Assembly (NCBI GenBank): GCA_951799405.1
Contig: OX637359.1
Location: forward strand, 1,732,201-1,796,200
Direction: 5' to 3'
DNA from: Agapetus fuscipes
Taxonomy: Eukaryota; Arthropoda; Insecta; Trichoptera; Glossosomatidae
DNA length: 64,000 nt
Shown: piece by piece, positions 32,475 through 42,600 of the stretch
Position numbering within the stretch: position 1 is the first letter of the stretch
Layout: every line of letters begins with the position of its first letter
Program-made: the position numbers and the translations under genes
The notes under the pieces: generated by a model
The model's database searches: none
The model's input: the letters and a program-made list of their open reading frames with translations, nothing else
Told to the model about the DNA's origin: nothing

Positions 32475-32793
32475 CTAGTCATCATCATCATCATTGGCAC
32501 GACAACCCAGGGTGGGTCTTGGCCTACCTCAGCAACCGCTGCTAGCGCTGTCTATCCAACGTCTTCCTCCTCCAGTCCCACATTCCCACTGCACGGCAAT
32601 CCGCCACCACTCCATCCAGCCATCTTGAACGTGGTCTTCCCACTGTCCGGCGTCCCTCCGGGCTCGTCGCATCACAATCGTCTTCTCCAGACTCCGATGG
32701 TCCATTCGCTGAATGTGCCCCAGCCAATGCAGTCTGTTGAGTGTTGACCTTTATTCTATACTGTACTAGTACATCCCAAATAAATGGAAACAT
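32475..32793 (-). pseudogene. LINE C-terminal fragment (third type)
   Basis: Minus sense: WGTFSEWTIGVW-like start, then GRPRSRWLDGVVADCRAVGM, WDWRRKTLDRQR and, after a frameshift, VAEVGQDPPWVVVPMMMM. The VGRPR-W-D-V / W-R--A-DR / PPWVVVP pattern is the C-terminus of a widespread arthropod non-LTR group; the terminal (ATG/CAT)n is the tail. 32794-33180 has no gene. Confidence 0.75.
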
Positions 32794-33183
32794 ACAGAAC
32801 TTTTTAAGTCGTTAAATTTCTATGTCTACTTTATTCTAAACTATTTTTTTTTCTTTCATTCGTAAAAAAACAATCGGAGTTAGGGAAAAGGGAAAAGAAA
32901 CGCAAACAAGGAAACCTGAGAGCTGTCGTAAAAATAAAAGAAACCAAAGACTCCGGTCCATTAGGTGGGTCTGTTAACGGGTAGGGGTCTATAAACCAGG
33001 GGAGGCCTACGGCGTGGCGTCCAAAAGGTCGGATAACAAAGTGTCGGCAGACCTGTCACATAGATGGTGCTACTCCAAAATTAATGTGTTAAATAGCGCA
33101 AACTTAAGCGTAAAATTGAAATCATAAAAATTCAACAGTTACAGATTGAGTACAATTTAATAAATTAATAATGCATTAATATC

Positions 33184-33331
33184 TATAATCTAGAATCTAT
33201 AATCTAAGCTGCAAGGATATATTCATTCAAAGCTCTCAGATGTATGCCCACAAACAAACACGTGTAGTTTACGCTTACAAATGCTGATTGTGTACTTACA
33301 AATAAAATCCAAACCTCAAATGAACATAAGC
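33184..33331 (-). repeat. A-tail 3' part
   Basis: CTATAATCTAAGCTGCAAGG ... CTCAAATGAACATAAGCC, then truncated. Confidence 0.82.
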
Positions 33332-33393
33332 CATATTAATATAATAACATTATTAATTCACGTTACGTTAGGTTAGTTAGGTAAAAACTTATA

Positions 33394-33632
33394 TAATCCA
33401 TAATCTAAGTTACAAAGATACATTACATTTAAGGTTTATATAAAATGTAATGATACGCTTCGCGCCAAAACATGCCGCTTGTGGACTTACAGCATAAAAA
33501 CCCAATCTCAAATGAACATAAGCCCTGCAACTCTTGCCGAACTTCTCTGAAACAGGGGTGACATTGGCAAAGTGAACCATTTTTTTTATATACTATGCGT
33601 GGTCAGCCTCATACCAACCTATAAGTCAAGAA
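33394..33632 (-). repeat. A-tail copy
   Basis: AATCTAAGTTACAAAGATAC ... CATACCAACCTATAAGTCAA. Slight deletion around TGCATTCCCACAAGC. Lies head-to-head with the next copy. Confidence 0.86.
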
Positions 33633-33659
33633 ATTTGTCTGTTTAAAAAAATTACGTTT

Positions 33660-33889
33660 TTTTGTGACCACATACATATCATGTAAAAAATGGTTCACTT
33701 TGCCAATGTCACCCCTGTTTTAGGGAAGATCAGCAATAGTTGCAGGGCTTATGTTCACTTGAGATTGGGTGTTTATGTGGTAGGTCCACATGCTGCATGT
33801 GTTAGCGCAAACTTATACATGTCTGCTTGTGGGAATGCGTTTAATATGAATATTATATATATTTTTTTGCAGCTTAGATTTAAAGACAC
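33660..33889 (+). repeat. A-tail copy, 5'-truncated
   Basis: TGTAAAAAATGGTTCACTTT ... TTTTTGCAGCTTAGATTTA. Confidence 0.85.
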
Positions 33890-33969
33890 ACAATTTATTT
33901 TTCTTTAATTAGAGATTTACAAGGTAAATGGCCCCCTCGTCATTAAATGAGAATGCATTTTATTTTGAT

Positions 33970-34140
33970 CCGTCCTAGTCTTGTGGTTAACGCTATAGAC
34001 TTGAAAAGCCTTGAGTTTGTTCCCAGGTGGAGCAAAAAAAACATTTTTGTATTCAAATATCTGCTTTTCACCGTAAGTTGAACTAACAGCTTTCAGTTTA
34101 AGAGTCCGTAGCGATAACCACTAGACTACGGAGCGGTCTA
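33970..34140. mobile_element. Two opposed SINE-B head fragments
   Basis: A plus-strand head and partial body (CCTAGTCTTGTGGTTAACGC, 33973-34082) meets a minus-strand head (GATAACCACTAGACTACGG, 34090-34140). Confidence 0.7.
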
Positions 34141-34391
34141 AACACGTAGGGCGGTAATCCTATGAAACAAAAGCCACGAGAAATAGTTTATGGTTTGGTA
34201 TGGGAAGTCTGCCAAAAGGGTAAATATAGCCGATCCGTTTATGGATCGGTTACCTGTATTTGTGATTGGAAAATATAGTCTTCAGTCTATTTTTACGAAT
34301 GTGTAAGATATTAGTAGGTGTATTTGGTTTGTCTGTGTTAGTTTAATAATAAGTATATAAATTCTCTATAAATAAATAGAAGCTTAGGTAG

Positions 34392-34619
34392 CAGTGGCAA
34401 AGGGTGCCGTACAAGCCGATTCCCATCGGTTTCCCGTTTAAAATGAGGCAAAAATGATAATAAAGTAAACTGCATGGTTTCAATGGGGGAAAAATGTGTA
34501 TTGTTTCTTTGGTTGTAAATGTATTTTTGTAATTTGTGCCTATATTTTTTAACTACTTTGTTACATCATTTTAAAAGGGAAGCCGTAGAAACCGGCTTGT
34601 ATGGCACCCTTCGCCACTG
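34392..34619. mobile_element. hAT-type MITE with 8-bp target-site duplication
   Basis: Ends CAGTGGCAAAGGGTGCCGTA and the inverse of CAGTGGCGAAGGGTGCCATA; inverted similarity continues for about 50 bp (ACAAGCCGATTCCCATCGG). TTAGGTAG flanks both sides exactly (34384-34391, 34620-34627). CAG.G ends plus 8-bp duplication define hAT. No coding capacity. A lone end of the same family is at 36433. Confidence 0.92.
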
Positions 34620-34740
34620 TTAGGTAGGTACCTTATAATGATTTGTGTTTGTTCGAGATTAATTAAGTGTTGACTCGAATATTCTGGCGAAATCCAGCAA
34701 GGTGGTATGTAACGATTCTCCATGTTTCGAGAATGATCTT

Positions 34741-34994
34741 AATCTAAATCTAAGTTGCAAAGATATGTATCATTTGAGGTTCATATTAAATGCATTCCCA
34801 AAAGCAGACACGCATAATTTCGCGCTCACACAATACATGCCGCATGTGGACCTACAATATAAAAACCCAATCTCAAATGAACATAAGCCCTGCAACTCTA
34901 GCCGACCTTCCCTGAAACAGGGGTGAAATTGGCAAAGTGAACCATTTTTGACAGTATGGGTCGTCAGCCTCATACCAACCTATAAGTCAAGGAA
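34741..34994 (-). repeat. A-tail copy
   Basis: AATCTAAATCTAAGTTGCAA ... CATACCAACCTATAAGTCAA GGAA. Full length. Confidence 0.9.
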
Positions 34995-35104
34995 TAATCT
35001 GTTTAAATTATGCGATTTGAAGTGTATTTTACGAATTCTTTTCTCCTCAGTGAATTGTAAACACTCGGATTCCTAAGGTAACCTTTAAAATTGCCACACA
35101 ACTA

Positions 35105-35148
35105 GAGTGCCTCCTGAAGACGTTGGCTACGATGTCTACGAATTGCCA
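35105..35148 (+). ncRNA. Degenerate hammerhead-like motif
   Basis: CCTCCTGAAGACGTTGGCTA then ATGTCTACGAATTGCC. CTGAAGA is intact (35114-35120); stem II and GAAAC are not. Confidence 0.4.
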
Positions 35149-35216
35149 ATTTTTCCCGCAATGGTTCGTCAAATATTTAAAAAGCTTTATTAATTTTAAA
35201 GTTAATTACAAACCAA

Positions 35217-35350
35217 GTTTTTCTTCACGAATTTCTTTTTTTCGCTTCGCGCTTTCGATTTTATCACTCATTAGTCGTTCTCCTGATAATGATGTTATAA
35301 CATCGAAAGCGCTTGAGGAAATAAATCAACTCGCGAAGAAAAACTTTAAG
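35217..35350. mobile_element. Second, degraded hammerhead palindrome
   Basis: AGTTTTTCTTCACGAATTTC (35217) and GAAGAAAAACT (35338) mark imperfect inverted arms. The plus arm carries CTGATAA - TGATGTTATAACATC - GAAAGCG (35283-35311), with a strong stem II but the third core G changed to A. The minus arm has the mirrored CGCTTTCGATTTTATCACTC. Same back-to-back plan as 31086-31363, different family. The 115-codon frame over it is not a gene. Confidence 0.6.
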
Positions 35351-35667
35351 GCGTTTTATTTTTACATTATTAATAAAAAGTATATATTGCCAAACATGTT
35401 AACAAATACCGAATACCTTGTTCATAGCATCGTATCCAAATTCATGGTATTCTACAGTTTATATATCTAAAATATGTATAACGATGCCTAGGGCGATATT
35501 TCTAGTGTAAACAGTGGGACGCCGATTTCATATGAGAAAATACTTAATATATTAAAGAACGTGGACTACGCATTGCATAAAAAAATAATATTCCCGATAT
35601 CTTTGGCCGATTATATAATATTTTCAGGTTTATAGCGTTTGTTATATAAATTGGATGTGTTGTCAAC

Positions 35668-35713
35668 CCAAGTACTTTCGACCTTACTTACGTCATTTTC
35701 AAGAGAACACCGA
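35668..35713 (-). ncRNA. Degenerate hammerhead-like motif
   Basis: Minus sense CTTGAAAATGACGTAAGTAA GGTCGAAAGTACT resembles CTGAAGATGACC...GGTCGAAACG of other PLE ends, with core substitutions. Confidence 0.4.
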
Positions 35714-35737
35714 ATGTCCTATTGTCTTATAAGTGCT

Positions 35738-35986
35738 TAAAATCTAAGTTGCTAAGATACATAAACATTAAAGATTTATATTTAATGTGCGCTTACAAAC
35801 AGAAACGTGTAAGTCCACGCTTACACATGCCGCATGTGTACTTACAAATTAAAATCCAAGCCTGGAATGAACATAAACCTTGAAACTTTTGTCGACCTTC
35901 CCTGAAACAGAGGCGAAATTGGCAAAATTTTTTTTTTTTTTACAGCATGGGTGGTAAGCCACATACCAACCCATAAGTCAAGGAAG
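35738..35986 (-). repeat. A-tail copy
   Basis: AAAATCTAAGTTGCTAAGAT ... CATACCAACCCATAAGTCAA. Subfamily with AATTAAAATCC. Confidence 0.87.
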
Positions 35987-36075
35987 TAAGGTGAAAACTC
36001 GACGTGAAATAAATATCTTTGTGAAATAAATAAATTTTAAAGAAATGTGTTTTTAAGAAAAACAAGTTATACATT

Positions 36076-36328
36076 CTAATCTAATATAATCTAAGTTGCA
36101 AAGATATGTAAAATTGGGGTTTCATATAATATGCATTTACAAAAAAACACGTAAAAGTTCGCGCTAAAACATGCCGCATGTGAACCAGAGCATGAAAACC
36201 CAAATCTCAAAATAACATACACCCTGCAACTCTTGCCGACCTTCCCTGAAACAGGGGAGACATTGGCAAAGTGAACCATTTTCTACAGCATGGGTGATAA
36301 GCCACATACCAACCTATAAGACAAGGAA
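36076..36328 (-). repeat. A-tail copy
   Basis: CTAATCTAATATAATCTAAG ... CATACCAACCTATAAGACAA. Full length. Confidence 0.88.
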
Positions 36329-36432
36329 GTGAGGTGAAAACTTGAGTTACATAAATTAATAAATGCTCAATTTGTTAAGATAAAATAAAAGAAAAATATA
36401 TACCCTCGCATTACAAAATATTTACTAGCTTG

Positions 36433-36490
36433 CAGTGGCAAAGGGTGCCATACAACTCGATTCCCATCCTATTAACCCGGCTGGGATTTT
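36433..36490 (+). mobile_element. Single end of the hAT MITE family
   Basis: CAGTGGCAAAGGGTGCCATA and CTCGATTCCCATC match the 34392 end. The partner end is not found; 36491-36720 shows nothing else clear. Confidence 0.65.
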
Positions 36491-36721
36491 TTCAACGTTT
36501 TCAAATGATCAGACCTCCCAGTGGAGAAGCCCAGTGTTTGAGATATGTGGAATGTTATCCTGGTGTTTTGCAGTATCTCGCATAGTCCCGGCTCTGCAAT
36601 CACCAGTGCTTCTGGAGTGAATCCAATTACATACGTTGCCAAACTTTAAACGGTTCCTTTTATTCCCCTTTATATCCAATGAACTACTCTCTGAGGTCTG
36701 TGCAAAGAATACTGTGACACG

Positions 36722-36966
36722 GTCTAATCTAATCTAATCTAATCTAAGCTGCAAGTATATTTATCATTTAAGATTTATATTAACTGCATTCCCACAAGCA
36801 GACATGTATAATTTCGCGCTAACACATGCCGCATGTGGACCTACATTATAAGAACCCATCTCAAATGAATATAATCCCTGCAACTCTTGCCGTCCTTCCC
36901 TGAGACAGGGGTGACATTGGCAAAGTGAACCATTTTTTCACAGTATGGGTGGTCAGCCGCATACCA
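36722..36966 (-). repeat. A-tail copy, 5'-truncated
   Basis: Long (CTAAT)n tail, then AAGCTGCAAGTATATTT ... GTATGGGTGGTCAGCCGCAT ACC. Confidence 0.88.
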
Positions 36967-37020
36967 TGTCTAATCTAATCTAATCTAATCTAATCTGAGT
37001 TGTAAAGATATATAACATGT

Positions 37021-37135
37021 CAACGACGATACCATGTTGAAAGCACCGGTTCTCATCAGATCACCGAAGTTAAGCAACATTGGGCGCGGATGCTCCTTGG
37101 ATGGGTGAACGCTAGGTACACCGCGTGTTGTTGGC
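37021..37135 (+). pseudogene. 5S-rRNA-derived 5' module of a composite SINE
   Basis: CAACGACGATACCATGTTGA, GATCACCGAAGTTAAGCAAC, GGGCGCGGATGCTCC, TTGGATGGGTGAACGCTAGG and ACACCGCGTGTTGTTGGC follow the whole arthropod 5S sequence, including the internal control region. Differences from a functional 5S are spread over the helices, there is no T-run terminator, and SINE-B follows through ATTTCTTGGACC. It is a SINE promoter module, not an rRNA gene. Confidence 0.9.
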
Positions 37136-37454
37136 ATTTCTTGGACCGGTCCGTAGTCCAGTGGCAACACTTCGGTCTCGTAAATGGAAGGCTGTGGATT
37201 CGAATCCCGGTGGAGCACAGAAATATACCATTTATATTTCCAAATGTGCTCTTCGCTGGGTTGAACAATTCATCAACCTTTACCAAATACCGGTCACTGA
37301 AAGGTCCATCCAACCTTACAACAACTGCGTCTTGCTTAAATATTGGTGCTTTCTACAGCGAAGACCAAGATCGTAGAGGGCTCTTGAGGTGTGATACACA
37401 CAAAAACAGCGCTCACCAAATAAATCATCCTTATATTATTATTATTATTATATC
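37136..37454 (+). mobile_element. SINE-B body of the 5S-B composite
   Basis: Head GGTCCGTAGTCCAGTGGCAA, B box GGATTCGAATCCC, body with AAATACCGGTCACTGAAAGG, and end GAGGGCTCTTGAGGTGTGAT ... CTCACCAAATAAATCATCC followed by (ATT)n. Full length, so the composite is 37021-37454. Confidence 0.92.
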
Positions 37455-37549
37455 GGGGATTCACATTACATGCATTCTCACAAGCAGACACGTACATATT
37501 TTCTGCTGGCGCATGCCGCATGTGAGCCTACAACATAAAAATACATAAG

Positions 37550-37695
37550 TGGGGCTTATGTTCATTTGAGGTTTGGATTTTATTTGTAAGTACACATTAA
37601 ACATTTGTAAGCGCGAACTACTCGTGTTAGTTTGTGGGCATACATCTGACAGCTTTTAATGAACATATCCTTGCAGCAACTTAGATTATAGATGG
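37550..37695 (+). repeat. A-tail 3' part
   Basis: GGGGCTTATGTTCATTTGAG ... CAACTTAGATTATAGAT. 37696-37925 has no gene. Confidence 0.8.
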
Positions 37696-37929
37696 ATTAT
37701 TACACGCAGTCTGTGTTCTTTTTATCCCATTTTTTTTAACCGACCTCTTACATATATAACCAGACAGAAACACAGCCAAATTGTACGCTTTAGGTTGGAG
37801 GCGGGATGGTATGTATGACAGAGGTATTTTCAGGATATTATGGAGAATAAGGTAGGAAAATGTTAATCCGATGAGAAGGGGAAATTCCTTGTAAGTTGTA
37901 TCTGAAAAGACTGACGGTGTTATTCTTAA

Positions 37930-38550
37930 ACAGTAAAACCGTGACTCATCCTGAGGAAAATGAAGAAAGACTGACGAAGAAAGTATATGTTGGTAGAATA
38001 GATGGATGTCGTGGTAGAGGAAGACCGAGAAAGGTATGGATGGACCAAATATCCGAAATTGCGAATGAATGGAATATCCAGAGTCATAATAAAAGAAGAG
38101 CTTGTATGAAGAAGGTTATGACTCTGGAGGAAATGAAAGAAGTATGCAAGGATAGAAAGAAATGGCGGTTGATCTGTGATGTTGGCGGCTAGGGTTTGTT
38201 AAAGTGAAATTGGTTTTATGATTTAGTTTTTTATGTCCATGTATATATTGTTATTTTTATTCTTTGATTTAAAAAAATGTAATTTGTCATGTATGTTCCT
38301 TGACTTATAGGTTGTTATGCGGCTGACCACCCATAATATAAAAATTGGTTCACTTTGCCAATGTCACCCCTGTTTCAGGGAAGGACGGCAAGAGTTGCAA
38401 GGCTTATGTTCATTTGAGATTGGGTTTTTATATTGTAGGTCCACATGCGGCATGTGTTAGCGCGAAATTATACATATCTGCTTGTGGGAATGCATTTAGT
38501 ATAAATCTTAAATGATATATATCTTTGCAGCTTAGATTAGATTAGATTAG
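37930..38550 (+). pseudogene. RTE-like LINE 3' end (ORF end + UTR + A-tail)
   Basis: NEERLTKKVYVGRIDGCRGR, GRPRKVWMDQISEIANEWNI, KRRACMKKVMTLEEMKEVCK, KWRLICDVGG and a stop at 38192. The UTR (TTTAGTTTTTTATGTCCATG, AATTTGTCATGTATGTTCC) runs directly into the A-tail at 38297, ending (TTAGA)n at 38550. Open and colinear, so fairly young. 5'-truncated. Confidence 0.9.
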
Positions 38551-38564
38551 ATCCTCAGCCTACA

Positions 38565-38819
38565 CGCTCCCCCAGTTCTTATTTATCGTATAGACCAATT
38601 CTGTCAAACGTGACTTTTTAATGCAGTTGTCTTAAGAATCAAATTCCACACAATCTGAGCTAAGAAAAAACGTAAAACTCGATAATGTGAGAGTTGTTTT
38701 AAATATTCTTAAAATCGATTTCCTGTTTTCATCAGACACATTGGTCCAGTACACATGCAAACATTGCTCATGGGAAATTAGCTGAATGGTCTATACGGTA
38801 AACAAGAACTAAGGCATCG
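38565..38819. mobile_element. MITE L, copy 2, with TACA duplication
   Basis: Ends CGCTCCCCCAGTTCTTATTT and CGGTAAACAAGAACTAAGGC ATCG are inverted; TACA lies on both sides (38561-38564, 38820-38823). 255 bp, no coding capacity. 38824-39136 has nothing clear. Confidence 0.9.
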
Positions 38820-39136
38820 TACACTCGATCAATCTGTAATCTAGTGCAAACCTTCAAAAATCACCCATTTACCAACTCGCAACTCGTAATTGCAACTCGC
38901 ATGGTTAAAAAAAAACTCCCGTGAACTGTTCCTGTTTATAATTTTTAACGCCTTTAAACATGTGATCGAGCGAGATATTGCAGTCGGCAATTTTCAAAAC
39001 TTCTCAGTTTCATTTTCACTGGGAATATTATCAATGCTATTATTATTAACTGGCAAAATGATACTTTCAGATAAAGAAAAGCACACTCGCAACCAAACAA
39101 AAGTCACTCGCAATTGCGAGCTAGCGAGTAGAATTT

Positions 39137-39437
39137 CGGAGGATTGGTCTAGTGGTTGCGTTTCAGGCTCATAAATGAAAGGTCGTGGGCTCAAATCCCG
39201 GCGGAGCACAAAAAATATACAATTCATATTTTCAAAATATGCTCTTTGCTGGGTGAAAAATTCATATACCTTTAACAAAGACTGGTTACCAAAGATCCAT
39301 GCAGCCTTACCACAACTGGGTCTTGCTTGAGAATTTTCACTTTCTACAGCGACGACCAAGCTTGCAGAGGTCTCTTGAGTTGTGATTCATACAAAAACAA
39401 TGCTGACCAAATAAACCATCCTAATATTATTTTGATT
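39137..39437 (+). mobile_element. SINE-B, full length, diverged head
   Basis: Head GGATTGGTCTAGTGGTTGCG, B box GGGCTCAAATCCC, end GAGGTCTCTTGAGTTGTGAT ... CTGACCAAATAAACCATCC. A 44-bp A-tail stub follows (39444-39487). 39488-39830 has no gene. Confidence 0.87.
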
Positions 39438-39830
39438 ATTAATATAAATCCCTATTGTTACATATCTCTGCAACTTAGATTAGATAAGATCAAATGTGTG
39501 AACATAACATCAAATTTTGCGCTAATTTTGGGGCTCTCCCTATGTTTGGAAAGGTATGTTGGCGCCTACACACTCGTATATCGTTATTGAATTATAGAAT
39601 TGAATTTTTGTTTTTGATTCACAAATCCGGAATGCAAATGAACGAGGCTTGACCTGAATTTTGATCCAATCAATACATTCTGCATTGTGTTATTTTTTAC
39701 TAAAAAACCGGGCCTTCCATGCACACACAAAACATTGCCAATTTGTAATAATTCAAGTTAATAAATTTTGTTAAGTTATTATTTTACTTTTTGTTCGCTG
39801 TTTTGTTTAAAAAATAATAATTAAATTAGA

Positions 39831-40001
39831 GTGATTTATTTGGTGAGCGCTGTTTTTGTGTGTATCACACCTCAAGAGCCCTCTGCGAGCTTGGTCGTCG
39901 CCCAGTTGCTGTAAGGCTGGAAGGACCTTTTGATGACCGGTCTTTGGTAAAGGTTTATAAATTTTTCAACCCAGCGAAGAGCAAATTCCAAAATATAATC
40001 A
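39831..40001 (-). mobile_element. SINE-B, 5'-truncated with internal deletion
   Basis: Minus: TTTATTTGGTGAGCGCTG, TCACACCTCAAGAGCCCTCT, then CCCAGTTGCTGTAAGGCTGG to CAACCCAGCGAAGAGC. About 28 bp between them is missing. Confidence 0.83.
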
Positions 40002-40009
40002 TCTATGTA

Positions 40010-40420
40010 AAATGGATCACCTGTTATATTATATATATATTTTTTATTTTAATGTAGCTATTGCTAATTTACGACAAAAAAATATTACATAAAAGAAAAG
40101 AAAACAAATAAGTAAACAATAAATAAAACTCAAGAAATTGCAACTCAACAAAATTAAAGTTCTTCTTACTAAATATTAATATAATTAATTTATATTAGGG
40201 CCGGTTAACACATATATTTTTTTTATTTTTGTTTTAAATTCAGCTATGCTTTTACTCTCTTTAATTTCTTTTGTTTATTTATTGTAAATATCTAAACCTA
40301 TGTGTAACACCCCCCTATCATATTTTTTAGGTTTTCTAAAATTATCCTTATTTCTAGTATTATATTTGTGTATGTTGATTGCCGCCATGTTTTATTACGC
40401 CATATCTTCAATTATATACG
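40010..40420 (-). pseudogene. CR1/L2-type LINE 3' fragment
   Basis: Minus frames: NIHKYNTRNKDNFRKPKKYD RGVLHIGLDIYNK then TKEIKESKSIAEFKTKIKKI YVL, the usual end of L2/CR1-type ORF2 and similar to the end of the 4155-6862 frame. AT-rich 3' UTR. The plus-strand 151-codon frame over this and the next segment is not supported; 40421-40837 is unassigned. Confidence 0.7.
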
Positions 40421-40876
40421 GTAAGATCTGTCGAGGATCATTGAGACTCCCCCTTCCAGAATCCTTAACTACCAGAAATTGTAATTTAAAACCCGCAAAA
40501 AAATCACAATTTAGAAACGACGTACCAACAAAATTGTTTCACGATTTTTCTCCTGAAAGCCACTTCTCCTTTTTAGGGTCTCGGCAGTATTCCGGTCTCG
40601 AACACGGCCTCGTTCATACGCTTTTGTACAGGCAAGCAGCCTCTGTGTGTAGGGGTAATGGTGGAAGCGTGACCCGCAAAGGGATTTTATTCAATCTAGA
40701 AGGGGACTGTGACAAAACTACGCACGGTGGGGGCTATTTTGTATACAAAAAATAACACGATATACTTATACATGAAAATTTATACTTCTGATGATGAATA
40801 ATTGCTAAAAATCTTGGGTATTATGCACAGAAAAGCCATCTAAAATCTAATCTAAATCTAAGCTGCAAAGATATAT

Positions 40877-42419
40877 CGCACGCAAAGAGCAATAACTCAA
40901 AAATTGTGAAAATCGAGATTTTGTAATAAAACGCTAGAACGATGCGAGAAGAATAGGTAGAATGCGACAGCCGTTCAATTTGGACGAATATGACCGAGAT
41001 AAAACATCGGTCGCCTTTTTCATTCCATACGGGTTGTACTGGTTGTCTGAACTTCAAATGTGATTTCCCAATCTAATCTAATCTAATCTAAGTTGCAAAG
41101 ATATGTTACATTGGAGATTCACATTACATGCATTCTCACAACCAGACACGTACAAGTTCGCGCTTGCACATGCCTCATGTGAACCTACAACATAAAAACC
41201 AAATCTCAAATGGACATACACCCTGCAACTCTTGCCGTCCTTCCCTGAGACAGGGGTGACATTGGCAAAGTGAACCATTTTTACAGCATGGGTGGTCAGC
41301 CGCATACCAACCTATAAGTCAAGGAACACACACACACGACAAATTACATTTTATACATCACTAAATAATAATATCCAAATACAAAATATCCATTTACAAA
41401 TAAAAACAAATTCCAATTTAATAAACCCTAGCCGCCAACATTACAGATCAGCCGCCATTTCTTTCTGTCCTTACATACTTCTTTCATTTCCTCCAGAGTC
41501 ATAACCTTCTTCATACAAGCTCTTCTTTTATTATGACTCTGGATATTCCATTCATTCGCAATTTCGGATATTTGGTCCATCCATACCTTTCTCGGTCTTC
41601 CTCTACCACGACATCCATCTATTCTACCAACATATACTTTCTTCGTCAGTCTTTCCTCATTCATTCTCTCCATATGCCCAAACCATCTTAACAAACTTCT
41701 TTTAATCTTCACTTTCACACTTTCTCTTGCACCACATTCTTCTCTTACAAAATCATTCCTCACCCTGTCACTCCGTTTTTTCCCAATCATACTTCTTAGA
41801 AAGTCCATTTCAACAGTATGGACTTTACTAATTTCACTTTCATTCACCGTCCAGGCCTCGCTTCCATACATCAAGGTGGGTAAAAGTATGCCACTGCGTA
41901 CCGCCAATCGAGCATTTTTAGATATGTTTTGATTTTTGGCGATACAAGCTGTGGCACCCAGTACACACCTGCCCTTCATTACTCTTCTTTCAAATTCACC
42001 GGTCATTCTTCCATCTTTTTCAAACTTACTTCCCAGGTATACAAACTCATTTACGACATCAACATTCATTCCATTAATTTTAAATTCATAATTCATACTT
42101 TCATCATCTCTTTCAAAAATCAATACTTTCGTCTTACTTGCATTCAACTTCAGATGGTTACCTAACAAAGCTTCATTCAATCTAGAGAGCATTGTTTGCA
42201 ATTCCACTGCTGAATCAGATACAAGAACTGCATCATCTGCATACAGTAGAACACTCACTTTGCTCTCTCCTATCATCAATCCACAATCATTAAGTCTAGC
42301 ATCTCTGACACACTTGTCCATGACTATGTTAAATAGCCATGGACTCATCACACATCCTTGCCTCACACCCTTATAAAAAACAACATTCTTAATTTTTGAG
42401 TTATTGCTCTTTGCGTGCG
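40877..42419. mobile_element. MITE Q split by an RTE insertion
   Basis: 40877-41069 and about 42384-42419. The ends are perfect inverted repeats of 29 bp beginning CGCACGCAAAGAGCAATAAC. ATAT flanks both sides (40873-40876, 42420-42423). The body matches 57899-58145 (ATGCGAGAAGAATAGGTAGA, CATACGGGTTGTACTGGTTG). A 39-bp A-tail stub lies just left. Confidence 0.93.
41070..42383 (-). pseudogene. RTE-like LINE, 3' half, open frame
   Basis: A 312-codon frame (41428-42366, open to about 42383) covers RT motifs onward: GVRQGCVMSPWLFNIVMDKC, VLLYADDAVLVSDSA (catalytic YADD), NASKTKVLIF, FVYLGSKF, LMYGSEAWTVNESEISKVHT, RWFGHMERMNEERLTKKVYV, GRGRPRKVWMDQISEIANEW, KKWRLICNVGG. A 100-nt UTR and a complete A-tail (41070-41328) ending in (TTAGA)n follow. 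5'-truncated within RT, but no frameshift or stop: a young insertion. It lies inside MITE Q. The best reference copy of this family in the window. Confidence 0.95.
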
Positions 42420-42489
42420 ATATGTAGAAGAAAACTTGTATTTATGATGATAAATAATAATTAAAACTCGTAGATTGTATGCAATTCTA

Positions 42490-42556
42490 GCCGGTGCGTA
42501 GACAAGTGCTAACGCTTTGGACTCGTAATTGGAAGGTCTTGGATTTGAATCTCTCT
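42490..42556 (+). mobile_element. SINE-B head fragment
   Basis: GCCGGTGCGTAGACAAGTGC to TTGGATTTGAATCTC. Confidence 0.68.
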
Positions 42557-42600
42557 ATATTTTTATGAATTTATTTGTAGAATATCATCAGCTCGCATTG

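Larger units (their letters stand above)
36967..37547 (-). repeat. A-tail copy split by the 5S-SINE-B element
   Basis: 36967-37020 holds the (CTAAT)n tail and GTTGTAAAGATATATAACAT. 37455-37547 continues with GGGGATTCACATTACATGC ... CATGTGAGCCTACAACATAA. The composite SINE sits between them. Confidence 0.8.

Noticed and set aside
37021..37135. Functional 5S rRNA gene
   Set aside because: Substituted relative to functional 5S, no T-run terminator, and continuous with SINE-B through a linker also seen at 61960-61971.
40300..40755. 151-codon plus-strand frame with a hydrophobic start
   Set aside because: The first part is antisense to a CR1/L2-type LINE end; the rest has no recognisable domain.
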